Origin: Ophiura sarsii
Taxonomy: Eukaryota > Echinodermata > Ophiuroidea > Amphilepidida > Ophiuridae
Assembly: GCA_035610835.1 (NCBI GenBank)
Contig: CM069452.1
Span: forward strand, 23,813,121-23,877,120
Reading direction: 5' to 3'
DNA: 64,000 bases
A model generated the notes under the pieces. It was not told the origin of the DNA. It did no database searches and saw only the letters and a program-made list of their open reading frames with translations. Below are positions 44,201 through 48,839 of this stretch, in pieces. Position 1 is the stretch's first letter, and the number at the start of each line of letters is the position of its first letter. The position numbers and the translations under genes are program-made.

Positions 44201-47200
44201 TCCACTGCACTTCGTTCGCTACACTTTCTCCGTTCGCCGTCAGTAAATGTATCCGGCACTAAAATGGTCCTGGCTAGAACCCTGTGAACAACTATAATTA
44301 TTAAACCTAGTGGCAGGGAACTTGCGGCTGAATTATCCGCATAACTTTTCCTGCAAACAATTGTTGTCAATTGCCCGCATGTTTTTGATCAGGAAGATGC
44401 GTTGTTATTCAAATAAAATTGATAAAGGTCTTCAGGTGGTCTCATAGCCAGAAGTACATAAAGTAACGTTTATTTGATATAATCTTTTCTTTATTTAAGA
44501 CAAATGGTTTTGTAACTAGTTTTATACAAAAATGATGATTGTATTATTTCATTTTTTCTCTCAAATAAATACGTAGAACGGATATTTTGTATTTCAATGT
44601 TTCTCCTTTATTCCATGTTCATAATGAATATGGAACATAATAAAAAGTATCCACTAAATAATGAATAGGTAAAATGACAAACATAATATTTTCTTTCGAA
44701 AACTGGTTACGGTCAATGATGGTCGATTTGTTTTCATTGTGGTGACCGCTTCCAAAGGGATTATATTTCAAACTGTTGGATTAAGTATTTGGTTGTCGTG
44801 ATTGTAAAGCTACATGATCAGCCCTGTTCATAAGCCACACCATCATGAATAGCATTTGATTATGGAGCGCAAATAATAACATCTATAAATGAACCGCTGT
44901 TTCATCATTGGTCATAATTGGTTCCTCTAACACCCAATGGACGAGGTCCAAAATCGAAACGTATACGCCAGAGTTTATGAATCTACTATAGAGAGCCCTC
45001 AATTTTTTCACGTATATGTGGGTTTTTTACATACATTTACGTGATGCTTACTAGCTACCACCCAAAATTATAGAGCTTAATTTGCAATATTTCATGAGAA
45101 ATTCATGGATTTGATAGCGTTTTGAGTTTCTATATGATCACATCGCAACTTACCAAATTCATCTAAAAGGCCACAGATGGCTTCTTACTTATTTGTTTCA
45201 TGTTTATTCTAAACAACCTTGAAGACCACCCATGGCTTGTAACGTGATGCATAGTCATGCCCTCCCTGATTCAATTGGTGGTGACTTTTAACCAAAATAC
45301 AAAAAAAAAGTGAAAATCACTAATATACCCTTACTTTTCCAAATATGGGATGCACAATGAAACCATGCTATAAAGCAGTAAACTGTTCGTCATTACACAA
45401 CACATACGGACAAAACCCACTTAAAATGGACCTATCAGAATCATGCTACCAAACACAGTTTTCGAGACTGGTAGTCATCTCATAATAAATGGCTATATCT
45501 TGCTAGACGTCTGTGCCCCTTTTAAATAACATACTGCAAATTACCTCCTTGTGGTGGGACTAACCTTTCAGTTATCAATATTATCAATATTTTACATGAC
45601 TCATACTTTCATTGGGTAAAAGAAACATGTTTTGAGTGTCTTATGCAAGTACCAGACAGTGCTTTGTTCTGGTTAGTGACATGATTGATGGACAATTCTC
45701 CTAAATGTTTTGTTGTTAGTATTATAAGATTATTTTGAAATTCCACTGTATTCAATTTGGCATGTGAATGTTCCACTATAATGATTTTAGTAAATGGTTT
45801 GTTGGTTCCTATTCAAGTAGTGTTACAATTTAACTGACATCACATGATCACTCAGGCTAGTAACAGTAACTCAGTAATACATACAAGGACATGTGCTTTA
45901 AGAAATATTTTAATTGTAAATGAGTAGCAATTTCTGTCAAATTTCTTCAATTCGGTTTTTCCACTATTATTTTTTTCACAAACAATATCTAATTCTAATT
46001 TGAGATAATCAATTATGATTCCATGGATGAATAATCAAATTTTAATTATGATATTTAAAAAAAAATATTACAAAGGAGTTAAATAGAAGTTAGTTTAAAG
46101 TTTATATACTCTATCTTAGAATTATATTAGCCGTCTTTTGCGTGTTTGTAGAAACAGTACAGCTCAAGTGCATCTGCTTCTCTAGCCGGATATCGTTTCG
46201 CAGTTAAATAGCGGAGACTCTGTAGAAATACACTCTGAAGTCGTCTCCATTGAATAATGGCGCCTAAAATGGTTGTCACACCCCATGGGAGAGGGTGCCT
46301 ATAGACTGAATTTCAAAATGGTGCCTAAACCTAACTTGAGTGATTAGAGTCGTCTACCTGTGAGAGTGTGCCTAGACTAAAAGCCTAGTCATCTCCATTA
46401 AAAATGGTGCCTTTACTAGCTCTGCATAAAATGTCATGCATTTTGTACCACACTGAAATATCTATGGAGACTCAATTGAAATGCCAGTTTATTATGTTCA
46501 TGTGTAAATTATGTACATTGCAGATGATACTAAAATATCATAATGACTAGTTGACAATGACCTTCAAATAAGAGTGATTTTAGAGGTATTTTCCCTGAAA
46601 ATGTCTGGTTTTTTATGGTTTCCATGGCAACCAGTAATAATCATTGATTATCACAACCAATCTGTCTAAAACTCTGTACCATGTTATAGAGCAAGTATGT
46701 GCAACCTTTTCTACCACCCGGGCCTCATTGTGATTTTGAGATTCATTCACGGGCCGCAGTGATTGTCAAACATTCCAAAACACGTCCGGAGGAGGAGTAA
46801 TAGGGCTTAGGGGGAGAGGAAGCTTAGGAAGAAAAATCCTCAGTCCATTGCTCATTGAATACCCATTCCAAAATACGTCCGGAGGAGGGGTAATAGGGCT
46901 TGGGGGAGAGGAAGCTTAGGAAGAAAAATCCTCAGTCCATTGCTCATTGAATACCCGCTTCTCTTCGTGTACTTTTTCTCTTTATACTCGTTGTTGCAGC
47001 TGCAAGCGCCATTTTATCCAGGGATTTTAAGACGCAATCACGCCTCGAGTTATATTTACTAAATGCAGGGTGTCACCCTACTAATTATATAAGGGAGCAC
47101 ACCATTAAATCAATCCGCCATTGTGTAAACCAAGGGAATTCCGATTAAAACGGGCCGTATCAATAGGAATTTTGGGATTGCTTAGCAGGCCGCAGATTAT

Positions 47201-48829
47201 AGACCGACGGGCCGCATGTGACCAGCGGGCCGCAGGTTGCACACGCTTGTTAGAACAAATTGGTGACATTTCAGGGTATAAATCTCAAAAATTGTTGTTT
47301 TGGAGCCATTTTACTAAATCTTCTATGTTTGAATGGAGGCCATTTTGAAATCCAAGATCGCCGCCAAACTATTGCTCGAAAATGTCGGTTTCTTGAAAAC
47401 ACCTCTCAAAGCTCATTTATTTTCATTCTTCCTGCCAAAAGTGAACATCTTTTCAACATTCGGTTCACTATTATAGTGTTTTTACAATAGATTGGTGAAA
47501 ATGTGTGAAAAAGGAGTGATTTTGACAATGGGCAATTCCACGGTAACACATGTTACGTTTTAGCACGCCATTCTTTATTCTCTACTTTATAACTGTAAGA
47601 GTAATTTGATTGAGGTTTTTATATTTTGTATTGTATTACCCAAGATTTAAGGCTAGATCCCCATGATAAAATCAACATGAAATATCTGCATATTGTGTTA
47701 ATGTGAGACCACTGCTAATATCGGTATCACGTGTTACGTGAAAAGACACACTAAAAATTCCAAACTTTTGTTTTGTTTTTGTTCTAAAACTAACCAATCT
47801 ATAATCAATTGGTCACTGCTGTAAGAATACCTGCCTAAGGTTCATAATACTAGAATAATAACAATGATTAAAGTTCTCCCTTATTTGTAAATTGGCAAAA
47901 TAGTGGAAGCTTTTGATTCTTCATTTCATTTCTAAATTAAAACTTATTGGTGAAATCGCGAGGTATAAATCTTAAAAATTGTTGATTTAGAGCAATTTTA
48001 CTAAATCTCCTATATTTGAATGGCAGCCATTTTGAAATCCAAGATGGCCGCCGCATCATTGCTCGAAAAATGTGGTTTCTTGGCTTTTTGAAATCAGTGC
48101 ATCAAAACACCCTTTATGTGCCAATTTTTATGTTTCCTGCCAGAAGTGAACATCTTTTTCACATCCGCTCCCAGTGCATCAAAACACCAATGTGCCAATT
48201 TTTATGTTTCCTGCCAGAAGTGAACATCTTTTTCACATCCGCTCCCAGTGCATCAAAACACCAATGTGCCAATTTTTATGCTTCCTGCCAGAAGTGAACA
48301 TCTTTTTCACATCCGCTCCCAGTGCATCAAAACACCAATGTGCCAATTTTTATGCTTCCTGCCAGAAGTGAACATCTTTTTCACATCCGCTCCCAGTGCA
48401 TCAAAACACCAATGTGCCAATTTTTATGCTTCCTGCCAGAAGTGAACATCTTTTTCACATCCACTTGGGCCTTTTGATAACCAATTTACCATAAACACTA
48501 ACAGTAACAGTCAAATTTGTTTACAATATTTTCCCATTGAAATCAAAAGAGGTGCATATATTGTAAATATTCTTAGCTTAGCCTACATGCTTACCTTTAG
48601 GAAGCTCCTGCATTTTTGGAAAGATGAATTCATTGCGCAAGTCTCTCAGCGTGTCCCTACTGTCCATGCTCTGAGCAAACATCAAGTCATTGACGCTACA
48701 CCCAAACTCTTGTGCCCAACCTTGTAGCATAGTGATAATTGGTGGTGGTTTATCTTTCTTGAGCCTCTTTGTGGGTGGTGATGCAGAAGAGTCATCCTCT
48801 CCATTTCTTTTATTTTCGTGGGTTGCCAT
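8091..48829 (-). CDS. KYNU: Kynureninase gene, 14 coding exons (whole-gene entry)
   Basis: PLP-dependent hydrolase of the kynurenine pathway. It cleaves L-kynurenine to anthranilate plus alanine, and 3-hydroxykynurenine to 3-hydroxyanthranilate plus alanine, on the route from tryptophan to NAD; normally cytosolic. Exons, in coding order: 48829-48595, 42288-42165, 40913-40831, 34909-34848, 34211-34140, 30949-30875, 29183-29037, 26025-25927, 23464-23391, 20157-20105, 14606-14521, 11865-11773, 11055-10906, 8246-8091. All introns are GT-AG, phases agree, and the total is 1509 nt = 502 codons plus stop. Against human KYNU there is a constant offset of 23 residues: L160/T161, F188, D191, S244, D273, H276, Y298 and K299 match the human PLP-site residues L137/T138, F165, D168, S221, D250, H253, Y275 and K276. 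The N-terminus is longer than human and lysine-rich. Exons 5 and 7 abut tandem arrays of partial exon copies. Identification is from remembered family sequence, not a search. Confidence 0.96.
8406..8689. mobile_element. MITE with ~45-bp imperfect inverted ends
   Basis: AAAAAAAGTTCTGAAATTTG at the left is mirrored by a reverse complement ending CCGAACTTTTTTT at the right; both arms contain a CAATATTTTAAATATTT-like block. It lies just downstream (in gene sense, upstream) of the last KYNU exon, in intron 13. Confidence 0.6.
10257..10464. mobile_element. MITE, family TACTGTAAAAGTGGACATTTTC
   Basis: TACTGTAAAAGTGG at the left and CCCACTACAGTA at the right, with GCGAAAA/TTTTCGC-rich interior. Relatives are at 13265-14450 (interrupted by two hairpins), about 32785-33000 and about 38247-38390. 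Confidence 0.65.
10906..11055 (-). CDS. KYNU: KYNU exon 13
   Basis: It reads [20 protein letters not shown] then [14 protein letters not shown]...MKRGVC, against human [21 protein letters not shown]...LEKRGVV. 150 nt, phase 0 both sides, acceptor TTTTTTAG, donor GTAAGT-like. Confidence 0.96.
11460..11745. mobile_element. Copy of a dispersed family ending CTACCTGAGAGGTCTGTTTG
   Basis: The right end CCCTACCTGAGAGGTCTGTT is shared with 36493-36515, 55742-55757 and 63515-63535. Other ends of the family read CCTGTTCTACATG or CCTGTTCTACG (about 9752, 23900, 36291, 63086). The copy at 36285-36530 shows inverted ends, AACC(T/C)TGTTCTACGG on both sides. No coding region survives. Confidence 0.5.
11773..11865 (-). 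CDS. KYNU: KYNU exon 12
   Basis: It reads [20 protein letters not shown] then [11 protein letters not shown], against human [23 protein letters not shown]. 93 nt, phase 0 both sides, acceptor TTGTTACAG, donor GTATTT (a weaker donor than its neighbours). Confidence 0.95.
12220..12437. mobile_element. Tc1/mariner-like MITE, 218 bp, TA-flanked
   Basis: Long inverted repeats: CACTGAGCCAAAAAAGAAAC at the left, its reverse complement at the right, continuing inward through ACAGATCACCAAAT and TGCATGAAAATGTACCAAAT. TA dinucleotides flank both ends. Located in KYNU intron 11. Confidence 0.85.
12640..13090. repeat. Tandem duplication of 189 bp with tRNA-like edge and CT-rich tail
   Basis: The block starting CTCCCTCGCCAATTAGTTAT begins at about 12676 and again at about 12865, nearly identical, and ends in a pyrimidine-rich CTCCCCTCCACTTCC run. 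A GATTTGAACCAGCAACCTCC motif just before it resembles a reversed tRNA B box, so a SINE remnant is possible. Confidence 0.7.
13317..13702. mobile_element. 386-bp TTAA hairpin (family C)
   Basis: Ends TTAAAGGCATATTATGTGAT and its reverse complement; both arms carry AATTAGGAATCGTATCG/CGATACGATTCCTAATTA and AATCTATTTTTC-like blocks. TTAA at 13317-13320 and 13699-13702. Confidence 0.85.
13699..14417. mobile_element. 719-bp TTAA hairpin (family B)
   Basis: Arms begin TTAAGGGGG(A/C)TGTGCACCTTC and run through CGTAAAACTGCCGTAACTTC, AAAGTATACATTTT and CCTAGGAATCG to a centre near 14055 (CACGTTTTTTGG region). It shares the TTAA at 13699-13702 with the adjacent hairpin C. A right half of the same family is at 18300-18703. 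Confidence 0.87.
14521..14606 (-). CDS. KYNU: KYNU exon 11
   Basis: After the shared lysine codon it reads [20 protein letters not shown] then CPIRASLD, against human [28 protein letters not shown]; the conserved Asn of RITN is a PLP contact. 86 nt, acceptor TCAATCCAG, donor GTGAGT, phase 0 out. Confidence 0.95.
15662..15740 (-). repeat. tRNA-derived SINE fragment (Met-like)
   Basis: On the minus strand, TGGTGCATGGGTAGAGCACT resembles an A box, CTGGACTCATAATCCA an anticodon arm with CAT, and GTTTGAGGCCTGCC a weak B box. Stems are too imperfect for a working tRNA. Confidence 0.45.
16562..16799. mobile_element. Complete MITE of the CAGTTCCAAATTGGCGAG family
   Basis: TATAGTTTAATCAGTTCCAA at the left and its near reverse complement (TTGGAACTGATCAAACTATA) at the right; 238 bp. 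This is the clearest copy of the family seen in the window. Confidence 0.8.
17534..18990. mobile_element. Mariner-like remnant with nested insertions
   Basis: Outer ends CAGTGAGTCAGAAAGAACGG and the reverse complement of GTAAGTCAGAAAGAATAGGC are 1.45 kb apart. The interior holds LINE-tail sequence and half of hairpin B. A related left end starts near 7106. No transposase is left. Confidence 0.55.
18204..18795. repeat. 95-bp direct repeats flanking a half hairpin (family B right arm)
   Basis: TTAAGCATGGTTTTTT…TATTATTGCCTATCTGAC…GTGGATTGACTTTAA…CCCAG occurs at about 18199-18298 and again at 18700-18795. Between them, 18299-18703 is the right arm of hairpin B ending ACAGCCCCCTTAA. Confidence 0.75.
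19425..19770. repeat. Direct repeats of a mariner-end-like segment
   Basis: GTTGTACGAGGGTCGGTCAA and the following ATGTAATGAAAATGATCTGG occur at about 19475 and 19680, each preceded by GGGAGAGCTATTTGAAG. The GAGGGT..GTCAA..A.GTAATG motif resembles mariner inverted ends. Confidence 0.55.
19793..20039. mobile_element. 247-bp MITE, ends TATGTGACC(A/C)GTCAC
   Basis: TATGTGACCAGTCACGTCAA at the left and its reverse complement at the right, about 32 bp of inverted repeat (…AAAAGGACATGTTG). It ends 66 bp from KYNU exon 10, on the donor side. Confidence 0.78.
20105..20157 (-). CDS. KYNU: KYNU exon 10 (53-nt micro-exon)
   Basis: It supplies [17 protein letters not shown], matching human LVGWFGHELSTRFKMDN, including the PLP-site tryptophan. 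It is too short to stand out as an ORF but fits phase on both sides (2 in, 1 out) with acceptor GTATTTAG and donor GTAAGT. Confidence 0.94.
20511..20885. mobile_element. MITE, ends TACTGTACTGACTGGGGTAT
   Basis: The right end is the reverse complement of TATTGTACTGACGTGGGTAT. GTGGGCTTATA and related GGGTATAAGCCCACC motifs recur inside. Located in KYNU intron 9. Confidence 0.65.
21491..21998. mobile_element. 508-bp element, ends TACAGGGTGTATCAGAATTA
   Basis: Inverted ends CAGGGTGTATCAGAATTAACTATA and its reverse complement (first 20 bases quoted in the title). A weak ORF overlapping its right half has no recognisable domain. A related left end, TACAGGGTGTCCCAGAATGA, is at 37225. Confidence 0.65.
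23391..23464 (-). CDS. KYNU: KYNU exon 9
   Basis: It reads [20 protein letters not shown] then NDYPK, directly following the PLP lysine, as human [20 protein letters not shown]. 74 nt, acceptor TATGCAG, donor GTAAGT, phase 2 out. Confidence 0.96.
24120..24796. repeat. Cluster of seven CAGTGTTTTGCCAA motifs
   Basis: Forward copies at about 24319 (GTGCTTTGCC variant), 24547, 24567, 24628 and 24781; reverse copies at about 24120 and 24530. The inverted pair at 24530/24547 forms a short palindrome. Spacing is irregular, which suggests protein-binding subterminal repeats of a transposon more than a satellite. Confidence 0.6.
25927..26025 (-). CDS. KYNU: KYNU exon 8 (PLP lysine)
   Basis: It reads [20 protein letters not shown] then [13 protein letters not shown], against human [14 protein letters not shown]...WGVDFACWCSYK. 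It carries D273, H276, Y298 and the Schiff-base lysine K299 as its last codon. 99 nt, phase 0 both sides, acceptor CTCTGTAG, donor GTAAAG. Confidence 0.97.
26400..27140 (-). mobile_element. 5'-truncated non-LTR retrotransposon (CR1/L2/Jockey-like RT C-terminal part)
   Basis: The minus strand is open from about 27130 to 26557 and encodes the region after the RT catalytic core: [57 protein letters not shown]…. This is typical of the C-terminal half of LINE reverse transcriptases. The catalytic YADD block and endonuclease are missing. A 3' UTR of about 150 bp ends in AATAAATAAA-like sequence near 26400. Located in KYNU intron 7. Confidence 0.88.
27330..27411 (+). mobile_element. tRNA-derived SINE head
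   Basis: GTGGCGCACTGGTAGAGCG fits an RNA polymerase III A box and GTGGGTTCAAAG a B box 30-40 bp later. An A-rich (AAAAC)n tail follows. The body is short and no functional tRNA is predicted. Confidence 0.6.
27705..29036 (-). repeat. Seven tandem ~191-bp partial copies of KYNU exon 7 plus its 5' splice site
   Basis: Units begin on the plus strand at about 27705, 27897, 28087, 28278, 28469, 28651 and 28842, with the canonical exon as the eighth. Each has about 127 nt of exon 7 (from GCAGAAGATATC to CATAATCAG), the GTCAGT donor, and about 64 nt of intron. Copies at 27880-28083, 28634-28837 and 28825-29028 keep an open frame; others have indels (for example near 27812 and 28553). Joining the upstream phase-0 donor to the pseudo-acceptors in a copy gives a stop within four codons, and reading past the donor also hits a stop within seven codons, so alternative-exon use seems unlikely. 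Confidence 0.92.
29037..29183 (-). CDS. KYNU: KYNU exon 7 (5'-most unit of a 191-bp array)
   Basis: It starts [20 protein letters not shown] and runs through [20 protein letters not shown], matching human [36 protein letters not shown]. It contains the PLP-site Ser244. 147 nt, phase 0 both sides, acceptor TTTGACAG, donor GTCAGT. It is the only unit of the array carrying the GEKN start and a genuine acceptor. Confidence 0.94.
30208..30560. mobile_element. Solo left half of hairpin family A
   Basis: It starts at TTAAGGTTGGTGTCAACCCC and follows the left arm of 2309-3014 (AAAAGTATACA, GTCAGAGATTCCATTTTTGA, CTAGGAGCG, GACCAAAAAGTGC), then stops at the hairpin centre. Confidence 0.75.
30875..30949 (-). 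CDS. KYNU: KYNU exon 6
   Basis: It reads [20 protein letters not shown] then VKPRP, the counterpart of human [24 protein letters not shown]. 75 nt, phase 0 both sides, acceptor TTCCACAG, donor GTGAGC. Confidence 0.94.
31556..32350. mobile_element. Hairpin element (family E) with a family-D MITE in its loop
   Basis: Arms 31556-31796 and 32114-32350 are reverse complements (AAAGGGTTCAACAAAAGAAA…, TTTGCCCCTAACAACAAAGA-like, ACAGCACGAGAAAAAAGGAC). The 317 bp between them begin TTAAAGGTAGATGACCCGAT, the left end of family D, and lack its right end. Confidence 0.8.
32785..33000. mobile_element. MITE of the TACTGTAAAA family, CGCGAAAA-rich
   Basis: TATACTGTAAAAGCTGAAAT at the left and GGCTTTACTGTAATATA at the right; internal TTCGCG/CGCGAAAA motifs as in 10257-10464. 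Confidence 0.6.
33641..34139 (-). repeat. Six tandem 78-bp partial copies of KYNU exon 5 plus its 5' splice site
   Basis: Each unit, read on the minus strand, holds the last 52 nt of exon 5 (encoding [21 protein letters not shown] sequence), the exon-intron junction, and 26 nt of intron ending in an AG. Junctions recur at about 33670, 33748, 33826, 33904, 33982, 34060 and 34139. The units are nearly identical, with changes such as catgatc to catgatg. Splicing exon 4 (phase 0) to the pseudo-acceptor in a copy would start with TAA, and the 26-nt spacer is too short for a normal intron, so the copies are most likely intronic relics. The 171-codon plus-strand ORF across the array is a by-product of 78 being divisible by three. 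Confidence 0.9.
34140..34211 (-). CDS. KYNU: KYNU exon 5 (5'-most unit of a 78-bp array)
   Basis: It reads [20 protein letters not shown] then PSDH, matching human [23 protein letters not shown] and including PLP contacts F188 and D191. 72 nt, phase 0 both sides. It is the only unit of the array with a proper acceptor (TATCATCAG) and the consensus donor GTAAGT; the copies beside it have GTAAGA and lack the first part of the exon. Confidence 0.94.
34681..34700. repeat. Poly-C tract
   Basis: About 20 C. Comparable runs lie at 5928-5941, 34508-34520, 51966-51990, 52195-52217 and 54774-54796. Confidence 0.9.
34848..34909 (-). CDS. KYNU: KYNU exon 4
   Basis: It reads [21 protein letters not shown], the counterpart of human [21 protein letters not shown], and contains the PLP-phosphate-binding Leu160-Thr161 pair. 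62 nt, acceptor CAACAG, donor GTAAGC, phase 0 out. Confidence 0.95.
35105..35272. mobile_element. Short copy of the CAGTTCCAAATT MITE family
   Basis: TATAGTTTAATCAGTTCCAA at the left and CCAATTTGGAGCTGATCAAA at the right, 168 bp, with an internal deletion relative to 16562-16799. Located in KYNU intron 3. Confidence 0.75.
36285..36530. mobile_element. Inverted-repeat copy of the CCTGTTCTACG family
   Basis: CGAAAACCTTGTTCTACGG on the left faces CCGTAGAACAGGGTTG on the right. This copy suggests the family is an inverted-repeat element of about 250 bp. Confidence 0.6.
36692..37056. mobile_element. TTAA-flanked family-D MITE
   Basis: Left end AAAGGGGTATGTTCCGATCG, right end CAATCGGAACATCTACCTTT, TTAA at both ends. 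It is inverted relative to the copy at 5436. Confidence 0.8.
37545..37618 (-). tRNA. tRNA-like sequence, anticodon GGC by position; probable pseudogene or SINE head
   Basis: A 74-nt sequence on the minus strand folds as a cloverleaf: acceptor GGTCTTG/CGAGATC (two wobble pairs), D arm GGCCCAATGGATAAGGC, anticodon stem GTTGC/GCAAC (perfect) with loop CAGGCAA, T arm CTGGG/CCCGG around TTCGATT. The base before the anticodon is A instead of the near-universal T33, there is no T-run terminator, and an A-rich stretch follows. It is therefore more likely a tRNA pseudogene or SINE. Confidence 0.55.
38757..39642. mobile_element. 886-bp TTAA-flanked element (piggyBac-like, non-autonomous)
   Basis: Ends TTAAGGTGGCTAACTCGGCT and its near reverse complement (AGCCAAGTTAGCTACCTTAA), with TTAA at both sides. 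No transposase domain is visible. Located in KYNU intron 3. Confidence 0.78.
40308..40350 (-). repeat. Degenerate copy of the KYNU exon 3 acceptor edge
   Basis: On the minus strand, GGAATAG then GGAAGTACATGGTCATTTCG matches the exon 3 boundary (GGTATAG then GGGAGTACATGGTCATTTCT). About 40 bp are shared, after which homology stops. It lies about 560 bp into the following intron; a family-D MITE sits between the two. Confidence 0.7.
40383..40763. mobile_element. Family-D MITE copy
   Basis: Left ATAAAGGTAGATGTTTTGAT, right GTGATCGGAACATACACCTC; same interior (ACATGAAAGGTCATCCTTAA, GAGTAGTACACAAACT, with a short internal duplication of the latter). Confidence 0.72.
40831..40913 (-). CDS. KYNU: KYNU exon 3
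   Basis: It reads [18 protein letters not shown]..., corresponding to the human segment around YGHEVGKRPWITGDES. 83 nt with acceptor TATAG and donor GTGAGT; phase 2 in, phase 1 out. A degenerate partial copy of its acceptor edge lies at 40308-40350. Confidence 0.93.
41772..42144. mobile_element. TTAA-flanked foldback element
   Basis: AAGGGTGTGTTAACCCCTTT at the left and AAAGGGTTAACACCCCTCCA at the right, TTAA at both ends. Contains GCTCCTAG and AAAGTATACTTTTATATACATCACAT blocks (quoted in part) related to hairpin A. A right-end relative is at about 41540-41652. Confidence 0.7.
42165..42288 (-). CDS. KYNU: KYNU exon 2
   Basis: It reads VDLSLVNS...[20 protein letters not shown]..., matching the conserved GNSLGLQP block near the N-terminus of kynureninases. 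The acceptor is TTTTCAG and the donor GTAAGT; 124 nt, phase 1 in and phase 0 less one base (phase 2) out. A TTAA-flanked element ends only about 18 bp inside the following intron. Confidence 0.95.
42653..42727. repeat. Perfect 30-bp inverted repeat with 15-nt loop
   Basis: Left arm 42653-42682 and right arm 42698-42727 are exact reverse complements (core TGCACTCGTATACAAATATT). The loop is ATCGTCTTCGACTCG. Confidence 0.9.
42765..42847. repeat. Two ~41-bp perfect tandem copies
   Basis: TATTAATTTGCATGAAACAA followed by CTCCACCTGTGGCGTCGTTG occurs twice in tandem just after the palindrome and upstream of exon 2 in KYNU intron 1. Confidence 0.88.
43255..43460 (-). repeat. Dispersed repeat, reverse copy (CAAGATGG.CGCC family)
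   Basis: Reads on the minus strand as GGTGGCCATTTTGAAATCCA … CTTCCTGCCAGAAGTGAACA. Forward relatives are at 47260-47480 and 47930-48470. Confidence 0.65.
43924..44284. mobile_element. hAT-type MITE with perfect 8-bp target duplication
   Basis: Ends CAGGGTTCTAGCTA and its reverse complement TGGCTAGAACCCTG. TGAACAAC at 43916-43923 is repeated exactly at 44285-44292. Interior GGCCGGCACTGGGCGGGGCC is GC-rich, unlike its surroundings. Copies also lie at 56801-57040 and 58259-58571. Confidence 0.9.
44300..46680. other. KYNU intron 1, unique-looking AT-rich sequence
   Basis: No exon of either gene and no clear element ends were seen. A ~70-bp block (CAGTACAGCTCAAGTGCATC … TAAATAGCGGAGACTCTGT) at about 46153-46223 repeats one at about 43612-43694. 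Confidence 0.6.
46692..47249. mobile_element. hAT-like element with internal 85-bp tandem duplication
   Basis: CAAGTATGTGCAACC at the left and GGTTGCACACGCTTG at the right. GGGCC(T/G)CA blocks near both ends are typical of hAT ends. The segment ACGTCCGGAGGAGG…CATTGCTCATTGAATACCC occurs twice (about 46781 and 46867). Flanking 8-mers match only in part, so insertion is not proven. Confidence 0.6.
48096..48466. repeat. 74-bp minisatellite, five units
   Basis: CAGTGCATCAAAACACCAAT then GTGCCAATTTTTATG(T/C)TTCCTGCCAGAAGTGAACATC… repeats at about 48096, 48172, 48246, 48320 and 48394. It grew from the end of the dispersed repeat at 47930-48095. It lies in KYNU intron 1, about 130 bp from exon 1. 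Confidence 0.92.
48595..48829 (-). CDS. KYNU: KYNU exon 1 (start codon, residues 1-78)
   Basis: The start was placed at the ATG ending at 48829, which reads MATHENK. The exon ends in FPKMQELPK and a GTAAGC donor, leaving one base (phase 1) that joins exon 2 as ...QELPK-VDLSLV, like human ...IPKIQDLPPVDLSLV. Residues 7-27 are basic (K7 R8, then KRLKKDK at 21-27) and have no counterpart in the human protein. Any 5' UTR or promoter above 48829 is not recognisable by eye. Confidence 0.9.
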
Positions 48830-48839
48830 CCTACACAAC

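Noticed and set aside
48016..48445. Overlapping ORFs in the 74-bp array
   Set aside because: Frame shifts with each unit and the same peptide appears in successive frames; a minisatellite artefact.
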